This document shows positions 1 to 5,844 of a stretch of DNA of 41,627 nt, piece by piece. Position numbers and translations under genes: made by a program. A model generated the notes under the pieces. It worked only from the letters and a program-made list of their open reading frames with translations. It was not told where the DNA came from and did no database searches. Source of the stretch: JBFKQC01 sp041627895 (GTDB lineage: Bacteria; Pseudomonadota; Alphaproteobacteria; Rhodobacterales; Rhodobacteraceae); the NCBI GenBank assembly GCA_041627895.1, contig JBFKQC010000032.1:1-41627 (forward strand). Direction: 5' to 3'. Position 1 is the stretch's first letter; the number at the start of each line of letters is the position of its first letter.

Positions 1-254
1 CCGCCGCGCTCTGCGCCCGCGGATCGGCGCGCGCGCTGGTCACCGACGGCGGGCGGCCGGCCGCCGGGGCATGGGCCGGCGGCAGCCGGACCGCGGCCCC
101 GCCCGAAGTCATGGTGACCCGCGTCACCGGCGCGGGCGACGCCTTCATGGCCGCCCACATCGCCGCCGAGGCCCGCGGCGAGGATGGCGGGGCCGCGCTG
201 GCCTTGGCGCTCGCCGCCGCCGCCGACCACATCTCGGGCGAGGTCGCCTCGTGA
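1..254 (+). CDS. PfkB-family carbohydrate kinase, C-terminal part (probable pseudouridine kinase)
   Basis: The gene enters from outside the window; the reading frame is open from base 3 and ends with TGA at 252-254, leaving about 83 C-terminal residues. These contain VTGAGDAFMAAHIAAE (about bases 123-170), the second PfkB/ribokinase signature, whose GAGD supplies the catalytic aspartate and anion hole. A VTDGG stretch precedes it, as expected of the ATP-binding half. The stop overlaps the GTG start of psuG in a GTGA tetranucleotide, implying translational coupling. PfkB kinases paired with PsuG are pseudouridine kinases (PsuK), which phosphorylate pseudouridine to its 5'-phosphate, the PsuG substrate; that specificity is inferred from the neighbour, not from the fragment. 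The missing N-terminal half prevents any check of substrate-binding residues. Confidence 0.85.
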   Translation, partial: AALCARGSARALVTDGGRPAAGAWAGGSRTAAPPEVMVTRVTGAGDAFMAAHIAAEARGEDGGAALALALAAAADHISGEVAS

Positions 255-1168
255 TCCCGCTGCATCTCTCCGCCGAGGTCGCCGCGGCGCGGCAGGCCGG
301 CCGGCCCCTCGTGGCGCTCGAATCGACGATCATCACCCACGGCATGCCCTACCCGCAGAATGTCCGGACCGCGCGCGCCGTCGAGGACGCGGTGCGCGAG
401 GCCGGGGCCACCCCGGCCACGATCGCGGTGCTGGACGGCAGGCTGCACCTGGGCCTCGACGCGGCGGATCTCGACCGGCTGGCCACCGCCACCGGTGTCC
501 GGAAGCTGTCGCGCGCGGACCTCGCCGTAGCGCTGGCCGCCGGCGCCACCGGCGCCACCACGGTCGCCGCCACGATGATCGCCGCGCATCTCGGCGGCAT
601 CGAGGTGTTCGCAACCGGCGGCATCGGCGGCGTGCACCGCGGTGCCGAGCAGAGCTTCGACATTTCCGCCGACCTGCGCGAACTGGCGCTGACCCCGGTG
701 ACGGTGGTCGCGGCGGGCGCCAAGGCGATCCTCGACCTGCCGAAGACGCTGGAGGTGCTGGAAACCCTGGGCGTCCCGGTGATCGCCGTGGGCCAGGACG
801 AGTGTCCCGCCTTCTGGTCGCGCCGCTCGGGCCTTGCCGCGCCGCTGCGGCTGGATACGCCGGCCGAGATCGCCGCCGCCCACGCCATGCGCCGCGACGC
901 CGGGCTGGCCGGCGGCCAACTGGTCGCCAACCCGATCCCGGCGGCGGACGAGATCGCGTTCGACGAGATGCAGGCCACGGTCGCGGCCGCCCTGGACGAT
1001 GCCGCGAAGCGCGGTGTCGTGGGCAAGGAGGTCACGCCCTTCCTGCTGGGGCGGATATTCGAGCTGACCGGAGGGCGGTCGCTGGACGCCAACATCGCGT
1101 TGGTGCTCGGCAATGCGCGCCTTGCGGCCCGGATCGCCGTGGCGCTGGCAGGGCTGCGCGGCCGCTAG
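251..1168 (+). CDS. psuG: Pseudouridine-5'-phosphate glycosidase
   Basis: A 305-residue protein, the usual size of the family. It reversibly splits the C-C glycosidic bond of pseudouridine 5'-phosphate to give uracil and ribose 5-phosphate, in the cytoplasm, during salvage of RNA-derived pseudouridine. The start is GTG at 251 because the protein then begins right at the conserved N-terminal region and overlaps the kinase stop as GTGA. Family hallmarks visible are ALESTIITHGMPYPQN (about residues 22-37, with the conserved Glu24), VFATGGIGGVHRGAEQSFD (about 119-137) and AGAKAILDLPKTLE (about 155-168), whose Lys158 corresponds to the Schiff-base lysine known in E. coli PsuG. Together with the upstream kinase it forms the two-step pseudouridine catabolic module. 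No fault is visible in the frame. Confidence 0.95.
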   Translation: MIPLHLSAEVAAARQAGRPLVALESTIITHGMPYPQNVRTARAVEDAVREAGATPATIAVLDGRLHLGLDAADLDRLATATGVRKLSRADLAVALAAGATGATTVAATMIAAHLGGIEVFATGGIGGVHRGAEQSFDISADLRELALTPVTVVAAGAKAILDLPKTLEVLETLGVPVIAVGQDECPAFWSRRSGLAAPLRLDTPAEIAAAHAMRRDAGLAGGQLVANPIPAADEIAFDEMQATVAAALDDAAKRGVVGKEVTPFLLGRIFELTGGRSLDANIALVLGNARLAARIAVALAGLRGR

Positions 1169-1241
1169 AACGGAATTTCGCGACGCTTCGCCGGATCGGC
1201 ATTGCTGGAAATCGCTTTGGCGTCACGATGCGCGACGCATG

Positions 1242-1270
1242 TTGTGAGTGCGCGGCAAACTGCCTATCTT
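1242..1270 (+). promoter_or_regulatory. Candidate sigma70-type promoter for the DUF502 gene
   Basis: TTGTGA (1242-1247) and TATCTT (1265-1270) are separated by exactly 17 bases, each matching four of six consensus positions. A start near 1277 would give a leader of about 21 bases before the ATG at 1298. Predicted from the sequence only. Confidence 0.4.
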
Positions 1271-1297
1271 TGGCCGGTAGTTCATGCCTGGCATCAG

Positions 1298-2050
1298 ATG
1301 ACCACACCGTTCGACCCACAAGAGCCCGAACACCCGCGCCCCCGCCGGCACCTCGTCGCGGGGCTCAGGAACTCGTTCCTGACCGGCCTGGTCGTGATCG
1401 CGCCGATCGGGCTGACGGTCTGGCTGATCTGGACGGTGATCGGCTGGATCGACGGCTTCGTCCTGCCTTTCGTTCCCACCGCCTACCAGCCCGAGAACAT
1501 CCTGAACACGCTCTTCGGGATCGAGGCGCCGGTGAACGTGCGCGGCGTCGGCGTCGTGGTGTTCCTGGTCTTCACGATCCTGGTCGGATGGATCGCCAAG
1601 GGCCTGATCGGCCGCTCGATGATCGCCTGGGGCGAGGGGCTGGTGGACCGGATGCCGGTGGTGCGCTCGATCTACAACGGGCTGAAGCAGATCGCCGAGA
1701 CCGTGTTCGCCCAGTCTGAGACCAGTTTCGACAAGGCCTGCCTGGTGCAATACCCGCGCGAGGGGATTTGGGCCATCGCCTTCATCTCCACCACCGCCAA
1801 GGGCGAGATCCAGGACCAGATCCCGCGCGACGAACAGCTGATGTCGGTGTTCCTGCCGACCACGCCGAACCCGACCTCGGGGTTCCTGCTGTTCGTGCCG
1901 AAAAGCGACGTGATCGAGCTGAAAATGTCCGTCGAGGATGCCGCCAAGCTTGTGATCTCTGCCGGGCTGGTCTATCCGAACGGCGCCAAGGTGCCGCGGA
2001 TCAAGCCCGAGACCCTGCCCGCCGAGGACCGCGAGAAACTCAGCGCCTGA
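1298..2050 (+). CDS. DUF502 family membrane protein
   Basis: A 250-residue protein of the DUF502 family, widespread in proteobacteria and with a plant homologue (COV/LCV) but no established biochemical role. After a Pro/His/Arg-rich cytoplasmic N-terminus (about residues 1-25), a first hydrophobic segment (about 28-50, around GLVVIAPIGLTVWLIWTVIG) and a second one (about 80-105, around GVVVFLVFTILVGWIAKGLIG) anchor it. The C-terminal half is a soluble domain carrying family-typical sequence: VRSIYNGLKQIAETVF, then a VFLPTTPNPTSGFLLFVP motif (about 183-200), which is highly conserved in DUF502. I chose ATG 1298, preceded by a candidate promoter, over an earlier in-frame start at 1202 that adds an unconserved tail. 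It is monocistronic. Family assignment is firm; function is unknown. Confidence 0.88.
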   Translation: MTTPFDPQEPEHPRPRRHLVAGLRNSFLTGLVVIAPIGLTVWLIWTVIGWIDGFVLPFVPTAYQPENILNTLFGIEAPVNVRGVGVVVFLVFTILVGWIAKGLIGRSMIAWGEGLVDRMPVVRSIYNGLKQIAETVFAQSETSFDKACLVQYPREGIWAIAFISTTAKGEIQDQIPRDEQLMSVFLPTTPNPTSGFLLFVPKSDVIELKMSVEDAAKLVISAGLVYPNGAKVPRIKPETLPAEDREKLSA

Positions 2051-2357
2051 GCGCGGCGCGCCGCGGGGCGGAAGCCCTTGAGCGCAAGGGCAAATCAAGT
2101 CCCCGACACAGTGTCGCAGCAGCCGGAGTCGCGCGACGTCGCGCTGGATTGCGCGCGGCTTTGGGTATAGATTGACCACGCCTGACGCCGGGTCGCCGGC
2201 GTGGCCCCGGCCGCCGTTTTCGATGCCGGGCCCAAGGGCGACCCTCCGCCACGGCGCATGACGACCGAACCTGTGAACCGCGGGTCAATGGATCATGTCT
2301 GGGGCAATCTTTTTCACCTGCCGGCAGTCTCTGGCCCGCCTCTGCGGAGTCTTTCCG
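2051..2357 (+). other. Intergenic region with a terminator-like hairpin
   Basis: No gene is supported here. An inverted repeat CCACGCC (2176-2182) / GGCGTGG (2198-2204) could form a GC-rich stem downstream of the DUF502 gene, but no T-run follows, so a terminator role is only possible. Upstream of the next gene I see neither a strong promoter nor a strong Shine-Dalgarno match. Confidence 0.35.
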
Positions 2358-2744
2358 ATGAAACGTCTTGCCGTATTGGCGGCCCTCGCGGCCGCCGCCG
2401 CCATGCCTGCGCTGTCCGCCGACCAGCGCGCGCTCAGCACCACGCAGACCGCCCCGACCGTCCGGGCCAACCCGGCGATCATCGGCAGCATGATCCTGTT
2501 CGATTGCGTCGTGCGCGGCGCGCCGGTCGAGTTCCCCAACGACATCGTGATCTTGAACAAGGGCCCCGGCACCGTGCCGAGCGGCTACAAGATCAAGTGG
2601 GAGGCACCGTCGGTGAACCCGTACCGGTCCGGCCTTTATACGTTCGGGGCACCGCTGGCGCCACAGGGCCACGTCTTCCTCAGCAACGTGCTTCCGGGCG
2701 GGATGGCCGCCGAGATGCCCTGCAAGGTGACGGCGATGAAGTGA
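2358..2744 (+). CDS. Small exported protein, paralogue A
   Basis: A 128-residue protein that I cannot assign to a named family. ATG 2358 is chosen because it places a clear Sec signal peptide at the N-terminus (MKRLAVLAALAAAAAMPALSA, cleavage after about residue 21); the open frame upstream has no such feature. The mature part of about 107 residues has two cysteines, one in a DCVVRG motif (about residue 52) and one in MPCKV near the C-terminus, which could form a periplasmic disulfide. The gene at 3234 encodes a paralogue that aligns nearly end to end: DCVVRG, PVEFP, DI, GYK-KWE, GLYTF, LPGG and MPC-VTA are shared in order. A secreted or periplasmic role is inferred from the signal peptide only. 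Confidence 0.75.
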   Translation: MKRLAVLAALAAAAAMPALSADQRALSTTQTAPTVRANPAIIGSMILFDCVVRGAPVEFPNDIVILNKGPGTVPSGYKIKWEAPSVNPYRSGLYTFGAPLAPQGHVFLSNVLPGGMAAEMPCKVTAMK

Positions 2745-2768
2745 CCTTCGACCGGTGAGGCGCCGGAC

Positions 2769-2840
2769 CGCCGCCGCGCGGCGCCCGGCGCGTTTCAGAG
2801 CCGCCGGAAGGCGCGGGGTCGGTGCCGTCTCGGTCGCAAC
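2769..2840 (-). pseudogene. Remnant of a patatin-like gene C-terminus
   Basis: These 72 bases align without gaps to 3799-3870, inside the 3' part of the intact patatin-like gene. The first 30 bases are identical, the next two differ, and 30 of the following 40 match (60 of 72 overall). Translated on the minus strand in the matching frame, the fragment reads VATETAPTPRLPAALKRAGR followed by RAAA, against VATKMVPTPHLLAELKRAGR followed by RAAA in the intact protein. Similarity stops abruptly on both sides. It lies just past paralogue A, as the intact patatin 3' end lies just past paralogue B, so a segment holding both genes probably duplicated and one patatin copy then decayed. Confidence 0.75.
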
Positions 2841-3101
2841 CGGTCCGCCGGAGCGCCATTGCCGCCCGATCCGAACCGCAGGCTGACGGCACAGCAATGA
2901 CGAGTCCGGGCGGATATTGTCGATCCGGTCCCGTGTGTCCGGTGCGCTCGCCGGCCTTTCGGCAGGTCCCGGCGTTCCGGCAGGTTGGCTTTTGCCGTGA
3001 CGATCTTGCGCGGCAAATCGTGGCAGGTCCCCGCAATCCCCTGTTGCACCGAACGAATTCGGAATAAAATGCGGTTCGTGAACTTGGCGAGTCGTAATTT
3101 T

Positions 3102-3119
3102 CGGCCAAGGACTTGGCCG
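3102..3119. promoter_or_regulatory. 18-base near-perfect palindrome upstream of paralogue B
   Basis: CGGCCAAG and CTTGGCCG form 8-base inverted arms around a 2-base centre (GA). The compact dyad, lacking a hairpin-sized loop, looks more like an operator than a terminator. It lies about 115 bases before the ATG of paralogue B. No matching dyad was seen upstream of paralogue A. The cognate protein is unknown. Confidence 0.35.
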
Positions 3120-3233
3120 GCGTCTCACCCGAAACGGAAATACTGATCCCGTGTAACCGGCGGGGCCGGGCGCGCGCGTTGGGGCGCGGAAATTTCCTGT
3201 CACGGCCGGCCCCGCGACCGAGGAGGAAATCGC

Positions 3234-3629
3234 ATGTCCACCCGTGTTCTTCTGCCGGCGGCCGCGCTCATTGCCGGCCTCGGCGCCGCCGTGTCCCCGG
3301 GCCTCGCGCAGACTCGAACGCTTGGCAATACGTCCACCGGCAACCAGGTGATGCAGGTCAACCCGAACTTCCTGGCCACGATGATCCGCATCGACTGCGT
3401 GGTGCGCGGCACGCCTGTCGAGTTTCCCGATGACATCTGGCTCAGCAATGCCGGCTCGGTCGACATTCCCGCGGGCTACAAGGTGAAGTGGGAGATGACC
3501 CAGCCGGCCAAGACCGGGCTTTACACCTTCGCGGCGGCGGTGCCACCGAATGCCGGCGTGCTGGTCGCCAACGCGCTGCCCGGCGGCGTGCCGGCCGGGA
3601 TGCCCTGCACCGTGACCGCGGCCAACTGA
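3234..3629 (+). CDS. Small exported protein, paralogue B
   Basis: A 131-residue protein, paralogue of the one at 2358. The start at ATG 3234 is supported by a strong Shine-Dalgarno sequence (GAGGAGGAAA) about 5 bases upstream and by a signal peptide (about residues 1-25, ending GLAQ). The mature part shares with paralogue A the series DCVVRG, TPVEFP, GYKVKWE, GLYTF, LPGG and MPCTVTA, including both cysteines. The least conserved part is the N-terminal stretch after the signal (RTLGNTSTGNQVMQVNPNF), where this copy is Asn/Thr-rich. The better ribosome-binding site and intact upstream palindrome suggest this copy may be the more highly expressed. It converges with the patatin gene about 97 bases downstream. 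No functional family recognised. Confidence 0.8.
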   Translation: MSTRVLLPAAALIAGLGAAVSPGLAQTRTLGNTSTGNQVMQVNPNFLATMIRIDCVVRGTPVEFPDDIWLSNAGSVDIPAGYKVKWEMTQPAKTGLYTFAAAVPPNAGVLVANALPGGVPAGMPCTVTAAN

Positions 3630-3726
3630 CGCCCTGTCCGGCAGCCCCGCGGCGCCTGCCGCACCGCGGCGCAAGCGTCCGCGGCGCGCAGTGCTTCGCG
3701 CCGAGGCGAACGCGCGCTGCGCGGCC

Positions 3727-4764
3727 TCAGCCGAACATCGCCTCCAGATCGACCGTCGCCTCGTGACCGATGCGCTCTTTGTGCGCCTCAAGGAACCGCG
3801 CCGCCGCGCGGCGCCCGGCGCGTTTCAGTTCCGCCAGCAGGTGCGGCGTGGGCACCATCTTGGTCGCCACGCTGAGGTCGTTCATCAGCGCATCGTCGGC
3901 GATCATGTGGATCAGCACGTCCTTCATCGTGCCCTTCGCCACCCGTCCGTCGGCGATCAGGTCGCGCACGAACTGGATCGCGCGCAGCTCGCGCAGCAGC
4001 GATGAGATGAAGCTGATCTCGTTGATCCGGTTCTGGATGTCCTGCGGGCTTTTCGGCACCTCGCGGCGTTCCAGCGGATTGACGTTCACCACCACGATGT
4101 CGCGCGGCAGCTCGGGCCGGAACATCGGAAACAGCGCCGGGTTCCCGGTATAGCCGCCGTCCCAGAAGGCCTCGATCGTGCCGGACTTCGCGTCGCGGAA
4201 CTCCGGCGCCTGAAACAGCGTCGGCAGGCAGGCCGAGGCCAGGATCGCCTGGGTGTGGATCTCGTCGCCCTCGAAGACCCGGATCTTGCCGGTGCGCACG
4301 TTGGTGGCCGAGACGAAGAACGCCGGGCCCCTGTCGGCGGCGCAGACCGCGTCGTAGTGGAACCGCTCGACCACGCGCTCCAGCGGATTGCGGTAGAACG
4401 GGCCGTAGCTGTAGGGGCTCAGCATCCGGCTGGCCATGTCCGAGACCGCGAAGAAGGGCGAGAACTCGATCATCTTCGACACCACGCCCGGTTCCGGCAG
4501 GAAGGCCGACATCCAGGTGGCGATGCGCATGTCGGTGATCGCGCCGACCTGCGCCCAAAGCCAGTCGAGATTGTCGCGCGCGGTCTGCCGGTCGCCCATC
4601 ACCAGCCCCGCCTTCAGCGCCGCGCCGTTCAGCGCCCCCGCCGAGGTGCCCGAGATCGCGGCGATCTCGAGATCATCCTCTTCCAGCAGCCGGTCCAGCA
4701 CGCCCCAGGTGAAGGCGCCGTGCGCGCCGCCGCCCTGCAGTGCCAGGTTGATCCGGCATGTCAC
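3727..4764 (-). CDS. Patatin-like phospholipase / acyl hydrolase
   Basis: A 345-residue patatin-domain protein. It has the oxyanion-hole glycine run LQGGGAHGAF (about residues 9-18), the nucleophile elbow GTSAG (39-43, Ser41) and the catalytic-dyad aspartate in FWDGGYTGNP (Asp202), so it should hydrolyse acyl esters. There is no signal peptide; cytoplasmic action is likely. The start is GTG 4764, which overlaps the TGA of the upstream dehydrogenase as GTGA; a longer reading frame to 5028 is only the antisense-of-frame shadow of that gene. Coupling to a 3-hydroxybutyrate dehydrogenase suggests a role in polyhydroxybutyrate or short-chain hydroxyester turnover, but phospholipase activity is equally possible. 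Part of its 3' end is duplicated as a remnant at 2769-2840. Confidence 0.9.
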   Translation of the reverse strand: MTCRINLALQGGGAHGAFTWGVLDRLLEEDDLEIAAISGTSAGALNGAALKAGLVMGDRQTARDNLDWLWAQVGAITDMRIATWMSAFLPEPGVVSKMIEFSPFFAVSDMASRMLSPYSYGPFYRNPLERVVERFHYDAVCAADRGPAFFVSATNVRTGKIRVFEGDEIHTQAILASACLPTLFQAPEFRDAKSGTIEAFWDGGYTGNPALFPMFRPELPRDIVVVNVNPLERREVPKSPQDIQNRINEISFISSLLRELRAIQFVRDLIADGRVAKGTMKDVLIHMIADDALMNDLSVATKMVPTPHLLAELKRAGRRAAARFLEAHKERIGHEATVDLEAMFG

Positions 4765-5534
4765 GATGCGGTCCAGCCGCCATCCATGCTGATCGTCGTG
4801 CCGCGAATCTCGTCCGCCGCGGGCGAGCACAGGAACAGCACGGTTTCCGTCACGGCGTCCATCGTCACGAACTGTTTCGAGGGATGCTTGACCAGGATCA
4901 CCTCGCGCAGCACCGTCTCGCGGTCCATGTTGTGGGTCTTCATCTGGTCGGGTATCTGCTTTTCGATGATCGGCGTCAGCACGTAGCCCGGGCAGATCGC
5001 GTTGCAGGTGATCGGCTCCTGCGCGCATTCCAGCGCGACGGTCTTGGTCAGCCCGACCACCCCGTGCTTGGCCGCGACATAGGCCGACTTGTAGGGCGAG
5101 GCGCGCAGCCCGTGGGCGCTGGCGATGTTGACCACCCTGCCCCAGCCGCGTTCACGCATCAGCGGCAGCGCGGCGGCGGTGGTGTGGAACGCCGACGTAA
5201 GGTTGATCGCGATGACCGCGTCCCACTTGTCGGCCGGGAACTCGTCGACCGGCGCGACGTGCTGAATGCCTGCGTTGTTGACCAGGATGTCGCAAGCCCC
5301 GGCCTTTTCGATCAGCGCCCGGCATTCGTCGCCCTTCGACATGTCGGCCCTGATATAGCGCGCCGACACGCCGAATTCGCCGGCGATGGCTTCGGCCAGC
5401 GCGTGGTCCTCTTCGCTGTCGGTGAAGCTGTTCAGCACCACGTCGGCGCCGGCCCCGGCCAGCGCGCGCGCCGCGCCGAGCCCGATGCCCGAATTCGAAC
5501 CGGTGACGACGGCGGTCTTTCCGTTGAGCAACAT
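4761..5534 (-). CDS. bdhA: 3-hydroxybutyrate dehydrogenase
   Basis: A 257-residue classical short-chain dehydrogenase that interconverts 3-hydroxybutyrate and acetoacetate with NAD(H), in the cytoplasm, during polyhydroxybutyrate mobilisation and ketone-body use. The Rossmann motif TGSNSGIG is at residues 11-18, the NNAG motif at about 86-89, and the catalytic Ser139, Tyr152 and Lys156 are in IASAHGL and YVAAK. PYKSAYVAAKHGVVGLTK and the closing AADEIRGTTISMDGGWTA are typical of BdhA. ATG 5534 is favoured by GAGGAGA about 6 bases upstream; an earlier start at 5567 adds an Arg-rich tail not seen in the family. The downstream patatin gene is translationally coupled. A terminator-bearing candidate RNA lies between this gene and the divergent operon, so bdhA may lie behind an attenuator. 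Confidence 0.93.
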   Translation of the reverse strand: MLLNGKTAVVTGSNSGIGLGAARALAGAGADVVLNSFTDSEEDHALAEAIAGEFGVSARYIRADMSKGDECRALIEKAGACDILVNNAGIQHVAPVDEFPADKWDAVIAINLTSAFHTTAAALPLMRERGWGRVVNIASAHGLRASPYKSAYVAAKHGVVGLTKTVALECAQEPITCNAICPGYVLTPIIEKQIPDQMKTHNMDRETVLREVILVKHPSKQFVTMDAVTETVLFLCSPAADEIRGTTISMDGGWTAS

Positions 5535-5654
5535 GTCGGGTCTCCTCATCATTTTGCGGCGCAGCATACATGCTGCGGACGCGAAGGAAACCGGCGAGTC
5601 GATTGGGCGCGGTGCTTCGGGCCCGACGGATGCGATCAGAAACGGACCGGCCGC

Positions 5655-5683
5655 AAAAAAAACGCCCGCACGAGGCGGGCGTT
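5655..5683 (-). terminator. Intrinsic terminator of the candidate small RNA
   Basis: Read on the minus strand, a 9-base-pair stem (5675-5683 with 5661-5669) closes a 5-base loop and runs into eight T residues (5662-5655). This is the most canonical intrinsic terminator in the window. Its orientation does not serve the plus-strand gene at 5845. Confidence 0.8.
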
Positions 5684-5730
5684 AAGTTATTGAGGCAGGT
5701 TTCATACAGGCAAGAAACCTATCGAGCAGT
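5655..5730 (-). ncRNA. Candidate small RNA (or terminated leader) upstream of bdhA
   Basis: A free-standing transcription unit of about 76 bases is predicted on the minus strand in a 310-base gap without genes. It starts about 7 bases after a near-consensus promoter (5737-5765). It has a first hairpin with perfect 7-base arms AGGTTTC/GAAACCT (5697-5703 and 5714-5720, 10-base loop) and ends in a strong intrinsic terminator with eight U residues. No open reading frame with a ribosome-binding site fits inside. Because bdhA lies downstream on the same strand, the alternative is a leader whose terminator attenuates bdhA; no clear antiterminator pairing was seen. I could not match it to a named family. 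Confidence 0.6.
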
Positions 5731-5736
5731 GTTCCT

Positions 5737-5765
5737 TTTATACGCAATCCGGCGCCGGGGTCCAA
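5737..5765 (-). promoter_or_regulatory. Sigma70-type promoter of the candidate small RNA
   Basis: On the minus strand TTGGAC (5765-5760) and TATAAA (5742-5737) are separated by exactly 17 bases. Transcription would start near 5730. It lies back to back with the plus-strand promoter whose -35 box begins at 5775, so a single bound regulator could affect both. Confidence 0.6.
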
Positions 5766-5774
5766 GCTAAAAGT

Positions 5775-5803
5775 TTGAAATGCTTGAGGGCCGCCGGTAG
5801 ATT
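5775..5803 (+). promoter_or_regulatory. Sigma70-type promoter of the peptide-binding protein gene
   Basis: TTGAAA (5775-5780) and TAGATT (5798-5803) are separated by 17 bases. A transcript would start near 5810, giving about 35 bases before ATG 5845 but almost no leader before ATG 5812 and none before TTG 5803. This supports the 5845 start. Confidence 0.5.
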
Positions 5804-5844
5804 TGAGGTCAATGAGAGGCCTGGGCAGAGGGATTGTTGCCGAA

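Larger units (their letters stand above)
2745..3233 (+). other. Intergenic region between the two paralogues, with decayed DNA and repeats
   Basis: This 489-base gap holds the patatin remnant (2769-2840), three GGCAGGT repeats starting at 2961, 2979 and 3022, and a palindrome at 3102-3119. A TTGCAC / TAAAAT pair near 3044-3070 has only 15 bases between its hexamers and is a weak promoter candidate. A strong Shine-Dalgarno sequence GAGGAGGAAA (about 3219-3228) serves the gene at 3234. No intact gene was found. Confidence 0.5.

Noticed and set aside
2961..3031. CRISPR-like or phased operator repeats (three GGCAGGT)
   Set aside because: Units are only seven bases with irregular spacing of 18 and 43 bases in GC-rich DNA; chance is plausible.
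2040..3791. 583-codon open frame on the minus strand over the two small exported genes
   Set aside because: It runs antisense to two genes with signal peptides, has no ribosome-binding site and an Arg/Pro-rich composition typical of high-GC shadow frames. Only its short segment at 2769-2840 is meaningful, as a patatin remnant.
5698..5760. Riboswitch or tRNA-like fold in the region before bdhA
   Set aside because: Only one hairpin plus a terminator is present; no conserved riboswitch core or cloverleaf was recognised.
5803..5844. Earlier starts (TTG 5803, ATG 5812) for the peptide-binding protein
   Set aside because: The candidate promoter places transcription start near 5810, and the added residues would lengthen the signal peptide atypically.
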